Below, piece after piece: positions 1 through 5,767 of a DNA stretch of 5,767 bases. The notes beneath the pieces were generated by a model. That model ran no database searches. It saw only the letters and a list, made by a program, of their open reading frames with translations, and was not told the DNA's origin. Made by a program: the position numbers and the translations under genes. Origin of the DNA: Sulfurimonas sp. (GTDB lineage: Bacteria; Campylobacterota; Campylobacteria; Campylobacterales; Sulfurimonadaceae); contig JANTGW010000069.1 in assembly GCA_024762705.1 (NCBI GenBank), positions 1-5,767 of the forward strand, given 5' to 3'. The stretch's first letter is position 1; every line of letters starts with the position of its first letter.

Positions 1-354
1 GAAGTTTTCTTTTAAGAACTTGACCTCTTTTGAAGCTCTTGCATCGACGTTGGCAACAGCCCATAGCTCTTTACCTGCCCCGTCATACAAAACAATACCC
101 TCACGCATACTTGTAGCGCTTAAGGCTAAAATGTCTTCAGAATTTATGCCCGCTTTTTTAATGGCTTCTTCTATACACGTAACCACTAAAGTCCAGTTCT
201 TTTCATAATCAAAGTTCATGGAGTGTGGCACATTTTCTTCTTCTAAATGTGTCCATTCTCTTTGCGCTACTGCTATCTGATTGGCTTTCGTGTCAAAGAT
301 GACGGCACGGATGCTGCCTGTACCGGCGTCTATCGCCATGAGGTATTTTTGCAT
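1..354 (-). CDS. lsrK: FGGY-family carbohydrate kinase, LsrK-like (autoinducer-2 kinase), N-terminal 118 residues only
   Basis: This reading frame is open from the ATG at 354 to the window edge, so its 3' end is missing; the family is usually about 500-530 residues. FGGY kinases transfer phosphate from ATP to a sugar or polyol in the cytoplasm. LsrK phosphorylates autoinducer-2 (DPD). Visible are the N-terminal phosphate-binding loop [13 protein letters not shown] (residues 9-21), SMREGIVLY (82-90) and ANVDAR (101-106). As I recall enteric LsrK, nearly the same strings occur there in the same order, including NQIAV, the W-x-HL segment and SM-x-FD-x-x-KNW, so the match goes beyond the generic FGGY fold. 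The start is chosen because the homology begins just after it and a purine-rich AGAGAAG lies a few bases upstream. It is third in the leftward operon, 38 bases after the aldolase stop. The C-terminal half, which carries much of the active site, is unseen, so another sugar kinase specificity remains possible. Confidence 0.8.
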   Translation of the reverse strand, partial: MQKYLMAIDAGTGSIRAVIFDTKANQIAVAQREWTHLEEENVPHSMNFDYEKNWTLVVTCIEEAIKKAGINSEDILALSATSMREGIVLYDGAGKELWAVANVDARASKEVKFLKENF

Positions 355-392
355 ATTCTCTTCTCTTTCATTTACATAGCTTTGCGGGAGGT

Positions 393-1568
393 TTACTTTT
401 TCAGTTTTGTCTGCTCTAATTCCCAGTATTCCATTTTAAAGCTCTCTTCTTCACTAATACTTTGATAGCCACCGAGTTTATCTGCACGTAAAACTGCAAG
501 CATCGTATGGTTGACTATGTCATTGATGATCGCTGCCTCTTTTTTATCTTTTCCAAAAGAGATGACCGCAAGATTTTTTATGATCATATAATTCGGTGCC
601 GGATTCAACATCACCTCATCCGTTGCATATTTTTCAAAATACTCTTTATACTCTTTTATGTATCTTTGTATGCCGCCTTCAAGATCAGTATCTTCCATGA
701 CCAAAGGAACTCTTTTTGTTCTTATGATATGTTCAGGTGTTAAAACTCCACGTGAAGCGAACTCTTTGAGATTTTCCTGTGAAGCATAAAAAGCTGCCAG
801 AGGAGACTGGTTAATATTTAAAGAAACATCATACCCCTTCATCTCAGACAATACTTTTGTAATTTTGCCGATGTCACAGTCACTGTGAACATACTTGTGC
901 TCGATCTTGACAACAGCATTCTCATCCAAAAACTCTTCTGCTTTTGTGACAGCGGCTATCATCTTCTCATAAGAAGTCTTCGCATCATCAGCAAAGGTGA
1001 AAATACCATGATGGTGTAAAATGATCCCATCAATGCTCTTCCAGTCCAAGTCTTTGGTCATTTCATATATTTTATGCGCCAGATCGAAACCGGGCATTAT
1101 GTAATCAACGATCAAAAAGTTTGGAAACAGTTTGACTATATGCTCATCCCCGTTTACAGAGTTCGAAATAGTAACTATTGCATCTGCATGTGTATGATCG
1201 ACGAACTTGTAAGGTATAAGTGCGTGCAGTATCGCTTCAACAGAAGGGTTCGGTGCTGACTTGTCTATCATCGCCTCTCGTTGCTGTTTTACCATCTCAG
1301 TGTCACTAAGACTAGGCAGTTTAGCCATTTCCAAAAGCGCATCAAGCTTTACAGGAGCAAAACCTTCGGCTTTTATATTCGAGAGATCCCATCCGCTTCC
1401 CTTTACATGTAATATATCTTCGCCGTTTACTTTACTTTTGAGTGAAGTGTTCCCGCCTCCATGTAAAACAAGCTCATCATTCTGTCCTAAAAGATTTGAG
1501 GTATAAACCCGTAAATCCAAATCATTCTTACACTCTTGTGCTTTTTTATCATTCCATAAACTTTCCAT
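393..1568 (-). CDS. Class II aldolase, stand-alone version of the aldolase domain of aldolase/short-chain dehydrogenase fusions
   Basis: This is a 391-residue zinc-type class II aldolase/adducin-fold protein, expected to cleave a phosphorylated ketose-like substrate into DHAP and an aldehyde. Motifs, in order, are GGGNTS (37-42) and KGSG (56-59) for phosphate binding, SVEAILH with Glu111 as likely catalytic acid/base, metal ligands His125 and His127 in HTHAD, and HHHGIF (185-190) for the third ligand. A family-specific C-terminal part follows, with RTKRVPL (273-279). The N-terminus (ESLWND, DLALRVYTS-like, [10 protein letters not shown]) matches the first half of the roughly 650-700-residue bifunctional rhamnulose-1-phosphate aldolase/alcohol dehydrogenase family as I recall it. 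The protein ends at [12 protein letters not shown] (380-391), where the fused members pass into the dehydrogenase domain, so that domain is absent. The start lies 3 bases after the ABM gene stop, with a weak AGG upstream, suggesting translational coupling. The substrate is not determined by sequence. Confidence 0.9.
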   Translation of the reverse strand: MESLWNDKKAQECKNDLDLRVYTSNLLGQNDELVLHGGGNTSLKSKVNGEDILHVKGSGWDLSNIKAEGFAPVKLDALLEMAKLPSLSDTEMVKQQREAMIDKSAPNPSVEAILHALIPYKFVDHTHADAIVTISNSVNGDEHIVKLFPNFLIVDYIMPGFDLAHKIYEMTKDLDWKSIDGIILHHHGIFTFADDAKTSYEKMIAAVTKAEEFLDENAVVKIEHKYVHSDCDIGKITKVLSEMKGYDVSLNINQSPLAAFYASQENLKEFASRGVLTPEHIIRTKRVPLVMEDTDLEGGIQRYIKEYKEYFEKYATDEVMLNPAPNYMIIKNLAVISFGKDKKEAAIINDIVNHTMLAVLRADKLGGYQSISEEESFKMEYWELEQTKLKK

Positions 1569-1571
1569 ACG

Positions 1572-1859
1572 CTAACCTAAAACTTCTAATTCGTCTGTAT
1601 ATTTGTCTTCACAGTATGGCTCATAGGAAGATTTATATACTTTATAGTGAGCAGATGCTTTATGCCCGTCCAATGCTGCTTCATTTTCCCAAGTCTCCAC
1701 TGCCATAAACCTTCTTCTGTCGTTTTTATACTGAAATATCTCATAAAACAGACACCCTTTTTCTGCTTTACTCGGTACTACCATCGCAGATAACAATTCT
1801 TTCATCCTCTCTTCAGAACCCTCTTTTGCTATAAAAGTCACGCTTTTTGTAATCGTCAT
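1572..1859 (-). CDS. ABM-domain (dimeric alpha/beta barrel) protein, LsrG-like
   Basis: This is a 95-residue protein of the antibiotic biosynthesis monooxygenase fold. The family includes YgiN-type quinol monooxygenases and LsrG, which isomerises phospho-AI-2 (P-DPD to P-HPD). Typical features are the opening strand TKSVTFIAKEGSEE (4-17), GCLFYEIFQ (35-43), the strand RRRFMAVETWENEAAL (48-63), and GHKASAHYK (65-73) with His66 and His71. E. coli LsrG, 96 residues as I recall it, has a closely comparable FHKTTPHYK segment and a G-x-L-x-[FY]-[DE] segment at equivalent positions. No signal peptide or membrane segment is seen, so it should be cytoplasmic. It is the first gene of the leftward operon, just upstream of the aldolase and kinase, which favours a sugar-phosphate isomerase or mutarotase role over a quinone role. 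The start ATG at 1859 has GGA about 7 bases upstream. The fold assignment is firm. The LsrG function is inferred mainly from neighbours, and a rhamnose-mutarotase-like job is an alternative. Confidence 0.85.
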   Translation of the reverse strand: MTITKSVTFIAKEGSEERMKELLSAMVVPSKAEKGCLFYEIFQYKNDRRRFMAVETWENEAALDGHKASAHYKVYKSSYEPYCEDKYTDELEVLG

Positions 1860-1884
1860 TTCATATCCATTTTATTATTTATTT

Positions 1885-1900
1885 TCAAGAGATTATAGCA
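1885..1900 (-). promoter_or_regulatory. Predicted sigma70 promoter of the ABM-aldolase-kinase operon (extended -10)
   Basis: On the minus strand, TGCTATAAT runs from 1900 to 1892. It is a perfect TATAAT hexamer (1897-1892) with an upstream TG, that is, an extended -10. Transcription would begin near 1885, giving a leader of about 25 bases before the ATG at 1859. No TTGACA-like -35 box is seen at the expected distance, which is usual for Campylobacterota, where AT-rich upstream DNA replaces it. Confidence 0.65.
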
Positions 1901-1923
1901 AATTAATATTACTAGACTATAAT
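1892..1923. repeat. 32-base dyad spanning both divergent -10 boxes, possible operator
   Basis: Outer arms ATTATAG (1892-1898) and CTATAAT (1917-1923) are perfect inverted copies. Exactly at their common centre (1907.5) is the perfect 8-base palindrome TAATATTA (1904-1911). The five-base spacers on either side (CAAAT and CTAGA) are not complementary. The outer arms are explained by two mirror-image -10 boxes. The central palindrome is not, and could be an operator half-site pair or a chance product of AT-rich DNA. Confidence 0.45.
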
Positions 1924-1930
1924 TAGAAAA
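1918..1930 (+). promoter_or_regulatory. Predicted sigma70 promoter of glnD-glmS
   Basis: A perfect TATAAT lies at 1918-1923, with likely transcription start near 1930 and a leader of about 20 bases to the glnD ATG at 1950. No -35 consensus is found. The position where it would lie (about 1895-1900) is occupied by the extended -10 of the opposite promoter. The ribosome binding site ahead of glnD is weak: only GAG at 1938-1940, nine bases from the ATG. Confidence 0.6.
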
Positions 1931-1949
1931 AATATATGAGATTATTAAG

Positions 1950-4463
1950 ATGAACTTACCTTTAGAGATTGAAAATATTATAGAAAAAAACGGTTCAGAC
2001 TTTGAACTTTCAAAGCTTTTTAAAAAATACATCAAGGAATATAAAGAGTCCTTGCCGGAACTTTTCACGAAAAATCAGGGAAAGGACTTTCTTGTCCGTC
2101 ATACCAAACAACTCGACTCCATCATAGAACTGATGTATAAAACCGTTTTGCGTCGTGCTTTTGGAAACTATCTGCCTATGCGCAGTTCCATCCCTATAGC
2201 CATTGTTGCGCTTGGAAGCTACGGGCGCGAACAGCTTTGTGTGCACAGTGATATTGACCTGCTCATCGTTTACAAAGATGTCGAGGGATATAATTGTGAG
2301 CTCATAATAGAAAAGTTGTTCTATCTCGCTCTAGACGCAGGCATGAAGCTCGGTCACAGAGTCCATGAAATAAACGACCTTTTTCAAGCAAGTACGGAAG
2401 ACATAACTATTAAAACCTCTTTAATGGAAGCAAGATTCATTACGGGTTCCTCTTTTACATGGCATGCAACACAAAGAGAACTTAATAGAATTCGTTTACA
2501 TGAACAAAAAACATTTATCATGGCGAAATTAGAAGAAGCAAAAGAGCGCAGAAAAAAATATCCTGCATCTATGCAGCCAAACATAAAAGAGAGCGTCGGT
2601 GGGCTTCGTGATGCCCAGCTTATATACTGGATAGCAAAGACGATTTACGGTATAAACAGCATTAAAGAGCTCAGTGGCACCGTTTTTACGGATGAAGAAT
2701 ATAAAGAGTTCCGTATAGCACTCGAACTGCTTTACCGCGTTCGCAGTGCCTTACATCTTATAGCAGGCAAGCAAGATGACAGACTGCTGCTTGAGTACAT
2801 TCCGCAAGTCAGCAGAATGCTTGGCATAAAAGACCAAAAAAAGCTTGCAAGCAGAGTTTTGGAAGCGCAATGGCGCATCAACAACTTTACACAGATCTTT
2901 GTCAAAAAAATGGTCCGCCCTTTTATATATGACCCTGCATATATAGCTTCTTTTAAAATGAACAGACTCAAAAAAGGGTTTTATGAATGCAACGACAGGT
3001 TATATGCTTCTTTTAAGTTAAAACCGCAAAAAATATCAACATTGCTTGAGCTCCTTATAAATCTGGAAGACAAGGACTATAAATTTGATGCAGGTTTTTT
3101 AAATCAGTTTACAATTGCAGAAATTTCGCATCCTCTTCGCGCAAACACTTACGACTTGCTTAAAAAACTGTTGCAAAAAAAGCACATATACACATTCTTA
3201 AAGCTCTTTTACGATGCGGGAATACTTCAGCACCTTTTCCCAAACTTTAAAAAAGTAATGCACCTACCTCAGTTTGACGGCTACCATCACTACCCTGTGG
3301 ATGTTCATTCCATTAAATGTGTCCAGGCACTAGAAAGCATCCAAGAGCCTTTTTTACAAAGTCTGTATGATGAATTAAACGAAGATGAAAAACTGCTCCT
3401 AAAAATTGTTGTTTTCTTCCATGACAGTGGAAAAGGACGTAAACAGGACCATAGTGAAGTAGGTGCAAAACTCGTGGTGCAGTTTGCGAAAAAGATAAAT
3501 CTGAGTGATGATTTAACAAAAAGAGCAGTTGTACTTGTTAAACATCATATATTAATGAGTAATGTTGCATTTAAAGAAAATATACATAACGAAAAGTCCC
3601 TCTATAAATTCATGTCAAAAATCGGTGATGAAAAAAATCTCAAACTGCTTTATATTCTTACTTATGCAGACATCAGCGGCGTTGGCGGTGATGTTTACAA
3701 TTCCTTTAACTCTAAATTATTAAATGATTTATACCTCAGTGCACTTGAAATTGCCCAGAATACAGGAAGAATTACCGATGCCAAAAAAAGGCTTCTCATT
3801 GAAGCCAAAGTCAAAAACCTTGATGAATTTAAAGAGCTGCCGGTAATATTGCGAAAAAAAGTGCTCAGTATTGAGTCCAATCTCTTTTTCTTCAAACATA
3901 CGCCTCAAGATATTATCAACATTGCCAAAATTGCAAAGGAGACAAAAGAGTACAGCTTCAGAGTAAAAAACATGAATTCTCTCAGTATAGAAATCTACCG
4001 TAGAATTCCGCTAAATATAGGTTATTTACTGGGAACATTGGCACATCTCAATGTAGCATCAATGGAAATCATTACTTTATTTGACGGTATAAAGTACTTT
4101 AAAATAGAATTTATAAAAAATATTGATGAGAACATACTGATTGAAATTGAAGATATCATCGAAAATGCTTTTGATATGAACAGAAAAGTGCAACTAAAAA
4201 ACGTTACAATTAAAAAAGAAGAGATATCCATGGACTGTGAACATTCACTCACCCATGCAGAACTGACCATTCATACAGCAAACCAGACCGGTCTGCTTGC
4301 ATATATAATGGATAAGTTTGAAAAACTTGGCATCAACATTGTCACAGCGAAAATCCACTCAAGCAAACATAAAGTAAGAGACAGCTTTTTAATGGAAAAA
4401 CAAAATGATATATGCAATAATGTTGAACAAATTTATGAATTATTATCAGATAATACAAAATAA
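1950..4463 (+). CDS. glnD: Bifunctional PII uridylyltransferase / uridylyl-removing enzyme GlnD
   Basis: GlnD is the cytoplasmic glutamine sensor of nitrogen control. It adds UMP to PII (GlnB/GlnK) when glutamine is low and removes it when glutamine is high. The 837 residues are close to the family's usual 850-900. Domain order is complete. The nucleotidyltransferase has GSYGR (89-93) and SDIDLL (100-105) with catalytic Asp101 and Asp103, then DAGMKLGHRVHE (129-140) and the GlnD-specific NIKESVGGLRD (211-221). The HD hydrolase domain has YHHYPVDVH (445-453), FFHDSGKGR (489-497) with His491-Asp492, DHSEVGA (500-506), KHHILMS (531-537) and YADI (572-575). Two C-terminal ACT regions follow, at about 678-725 and 769-817. 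The second is recognisable (NQTGLLAYIMDKFEKLGINI); the first is divergent and lacks the usual DRPGL turn. All catalytic motifs I can check are intact, so both activities are expected. The start is supported by the promoter 20-30 bases upstream. No PII gene is visible in the window. Confidence 0.95.
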   Translation: MNLPLEIENIIEKNGSDFELSKLFKKYIKEYKESLPELFTKNQGKDFLVRHTKQLDSIIELMYKTVLRRAFGNYLPMRSSIPIAIVALGSYGREQLCVHSDIDLLIVYKDVEGYNCELIIEKLFYLALDAGMKLGHRVHEINDLFQASTEDITIKTSLMEARFITGSSFTWHATQRELNRIRLHEQKTFIMAKLEEAKERRKKYPASMQPNIKESVGGLRDAQLIYWIAKTIYGINSIKELSGTVFTDEEYKEFRIALELLYRVRSALHLIAGKQDDRLLLEYIPQVSRMLGIKDQKKLASRVLEAQWRINNFTQIFVKKMVRPFIYDPAYIASFKMNRLKKGFYECNDRLYASFKLKPQKISTLLELLINLEDKDYKFDAGFLNQFTIAEISHPLRANTYDLLKKLLQKKHIYTFLKLFYDAGILQHLFPNFKKVMHLPQFDGYHHYPVDVHSIKCVQALESIQEPFLQSLYDELNEDEKLLLKIVVFFHDSGKGRKQDHSEVGAKLVVQFAKKINLSDDLTKRAVVLVKHHILMSNVAFKENIHNEKSLYKFMSKIGDEKNLKLLYILTYADISGVGGDVYNSFNSKLLNDLYLSALEIAQNTGRITDAKKRLLIEAKVKNLDEFKELPVILRKKVLSIESNLFFFKHTPQDIINIAKIAKETKEYSFRVKNMNSLSIEIYRRIPLNIGYLLGTLAHLNVASMEIITLFDGIKYFKIEFIKNIDENILIEIEDIIENAFDMNRKVQLKNVTIKKEEISMDCEHSLTHAELTIHTANQTGLLAYIMDKFEKLGINIVTAKIHSSKHKVRDSFLMEKQNDICNNVEQIYELLSDNTK

Positions 4464-4472
4464 AGGCGCTGT
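4463..4472 (+). promoter_or_regulatory. Ribosome binding site of glmS overlapping the glnD stop codon
   Basis: AAGG at 4463-4466 begins on the last base of the glnD TAA stop and sits six bases before the glmS ATG at 4473. It fixes the glmS start and suggests that ribosomes ending glnD can reinitiate directly on glmS. Confidence 0.65.
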
Positions 4473-5767
4473 ATGTGTGGAATTGTAGGATACATAGGAA
4501 AAAAGAATACAAAAGAAATTTTATTAAACGGTCTCAAAGAACTCGAATATAGAGGCTATGATTCTGCAGGGATAGCTGTACTGAGCGATGGTGAGTTTTC
4601 GAGCTTTAAAGCTGTCGGAAAACTTGTAAACCTTGAAGAAAAAACAAAAGATTTTGTTACGGATAAATTTGCCGTGGGTATAGGCCATACACGCTGGGCT
4701 ACACACGGCAAGCCTACTGAGCTTAATGCACATCCGCATATAGGTCAAAACTCCTATGTAGTACACAACGGAATTATAGAGAACTATGCTGAGTTGAAAA
4801 AAGCCTTGATAAATGACGGTGTTGTATTTTTAAGCCAGACAGACACAGAGGTCATAGTGCATCAGTTTGAGAAAAACCTGCAGTTATGTGAAAATGCATT
4901 TGAAGCATTTAAAAAGACAATTTCACAGCTAAAAGGCGCCTATGCCATACTTTTAGTCACAAAAGAAGAAGAGGGAAAAATATTTTTTGCCAAAAATGGC
5001 TCTCCTTTACTTGTAGGCATCAATGAAGACAATGAAAAGTATTTTGCTTCATCAGATACACCACTCATTGGACAATGCAGTGAGGTCAACTACTTTGAAG
5101 ACGGTGACTATGGTTATGCGAGTATAGATGAAATTGCCATATTTGATAAAAACGGCAATAAAAAAGTACCTCACTTTACAAAACTCTCTACTAACAAACT
5201 CTCAGCACAAAAAGACGGCTACAGGTTTTTTATGGAAAAAGAGATATATGAGCAAAGTACTGTTATAGCCGATACACTTCTTGGCCGTTTAAGTGATAAA
5301 GAGGTCATTTTTGATGAACTCGAAGAAAACTTTTTCGACGGTATCAATGAGATAAAACTTTGTGCCTGCGGGACTTCTTATCACTCTGCTCTCACGGCTT
5401 CGTATATGTTTGAACGCTACTCAAAGATAAAAACCTCTGTTGAAGTTGCATCAGAATTTCGTTACCGCGCACCTATTATGACAAAAGATACACTTTTTGT
5501 CGTCATCTCGCAAAGTGGTGAGACAGCAGATACGCTTGAAACACTCAAAATGGCAAAAGAGGCAGGTCTTAAAACACTTGTAATATGTAATGTTGACAAT
5601 TCGTCTATGGTTCGTATCGCAGACACTGCTATACTCACACGTGCAGGCATTGAAAAAGGAGTGGCTTCAACAAAAGCATTTGCAACGCAGGTTGCTGTCT
5701 TTTGGATGCTGGCATTACATGTAGCGCAAATACGTAAAACACTCAACCAAACAGAAATACAAGAACA
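4473..5767 (+). CDS. glmS: Glutamine--fructose-6-phosphate aminotransferase (isomerizing), GlmS, C-terminus cut by the window end
   Basis: GlmS makes glucosamine-6-phosphate from fructose-6-phosphate and glutamine, the first step towards UDP-GlcNAc for peptidoglycan and lipopolysaccharide. The window holds 431 codons of a family usually near 600. The N-terminal class II glutaminase has the nucleophile Cys immediately after the initiator Met (MCGIVGYIG) and YRGYDSAGIA (27-36). Glutamine-binding residues match E. coli GlmS once Met is removed: HTRWATHG (72-79), His87, HNGIIEN (98-104) and Asp124. The linker carries FMEKEIYEQ (253-261). The first SIS isomerase domain shows CACGTSYH (297-304), SEFRYR (327-332), SQSGETADT (346-354) and KGVASTKAF (395-403). 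The second SIS domain is outside the window. The gene follows glnD by 9 bases and has no obvious promoter of its own, so cotranscription is likely. The start is fixed because the catalytic Cys must be residue 2. The identification is secure. Confidence 0.97.
   Translation, partial: MCGIVGYIGKKNTKEILLNGLKELEYRGYDSAGIAVLSDGEFSSFKAVGKLVNLEEKTKDFVTDKFAVGIGHTRWATHGKPTELNAHPHIGQNSYVVHNGIIENYAELKKALINDGVVFLSQTDTEVIVHQFEKNLQLCENAFEAFKKTISQLKGAYAILLVTKEEEGKIFFAKNGSPLLVGINEDNEKYFASSDTPLIGQCSEVNYFEDGDYGYASIDEIAIFDKNGNKKVPHFTKLSTNKLSAQKDGYRFFMEKEIYEQSTVIADTLLGRLSDKEVIFDELEENFFDGINEIKLCACGTSYHSALTASYMFERYSKIKTSVEVASEFRYRAPIMTKDTLFVVISQSGETADTLETLKMAKEAGLKTLVICNVDNSSMVRIADTAILTRAGIEKGVASTKAFATQVAVFWMLALHVAQIRKTLNQTEIQE

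Noticed and set aside
355..392. The 38-base gap between the aldolase and the kinase, considered as a terminator or dehydrogenase remnant.
   Set aside because: There is no convincing stem-loop plus T-run and no coding resemblance. It holds only the purine-rich ribosome binding site of the kinase gene.
1261..1708. Plus-strand open frames of 81 and 88 codons opposite the aldolase and ABM genes.
   Set aside because: They lie antisense to conserved coding sequence, have no ribosome binding site context and give no recognisable protein.
1856..1870. A mini open frame (ATG GAT ATG AAA TGA) in the predicted leader of the ABM gene, ending on its start codon; a possible coupling leader peptide.
   Set aside because: Four codons with no ribosome binding site of their own are expected by chance. 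The GGA inside it serves well as the ABM gene's own binding site.
1856..2068. A 70-codon minus-strand open frame whose TGA overlaps the ATG of the ABM gene (ATGA arrangement), as if it were a coupled upstream gene.
   Set aside because: It is antisense to the start of glnD and crosses the whole promoter region. Its composition is what AT-rich noncoding DNA gives, and the predicted promoter at 1900-1892 lies inside it.
4304..4309. TATAAT inside the 3' end of glnD, about 165 bases before glmS, as a possible internal promoter.
   Set aside because: It falls within conserved ACT-domain coding sequence (the LAYIMDK segment) in a genome where such hexamers are frequent. No supporting element was seen, although weak internal transcription cannot be excluded.
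5462..5746. A 94-codon minus-strand open frame inside glmS.
   Set aside because: It is wholly antisense to well-conserved SIS-domain codons of glmS, and its low-complexity Ser/Ala/Val-rich product is typical of a shadow frame.

Overview
The window looks like the chromosome of a free-living member of the Campylobacterota (epsilonproteobacteria), of the Sulfurimonas/Sulfurovum/Arcobacter type. The reasons are low GC content, dense gene packing, TATAAT-type -10 boxes in AT-rich DNA without a recognisable -35 box, and the general style of the proteins. This placement is an inference from composition and remembered protein sequences, not from a search. A GlnD/PII nitrogen-sensing system fits a free-living bacterium better than a host-restricted one.

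The layout is two divergent gene groups around a 90-base control region (1860-1949). Leftward (minus strand) is a tight three-gene operon: a 95-residue ABM-fold protein (1859-1572), a 391-residue class II aldolase (1568-393), and the first 118 residues of an FGGY carbohydrate kinase (354 to the window edge). The kinase closely resembles the autoinducer-2 kinase LsrK, and the small protein has the length and the His-rich motif of the phospho-AI-2 isomerase LsrG. The aldolase belongs to the family whose usual members are fused to a short-chain dehydrogenase, but here it stops at the domain boundary. Rightward (plus strand) is glnD (1950-4463), encoding the bifunctional uridylyltransferase/uridylyl-removing enzyme for PII. 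It is followed after 9 bases by glmS (4473 to the window edge), encoding glucosamine-6-phosphate synthase.

Read together, the leftward operon looks like a small catabolic module: the kinase phosphorylates a C5 or deoxy-sugar-like substrate, the ABM protein isomerises it, and the aldolase cleaves the phosphorylated product. The LsrK and LsrG resemblances suggest AI-2 as substrate, with a class II aldolase standing where the LsrF thiolase stands in enteric bacteria. A deoxy-sugar pathway is the main alternative. The rightward pair joins the glutamine sensor of nitrogen control to a major glutamine-consuming enzyme of cell-wall synthesis.

The two groups share one control region in which the two predicted -10 boxes are the outer arms of a 32-base dyad with a palindromic core. 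There is no gene-free stretch over 300 bases, and I see no RNA gene, mobile element, CRISPR array or clear terminator.
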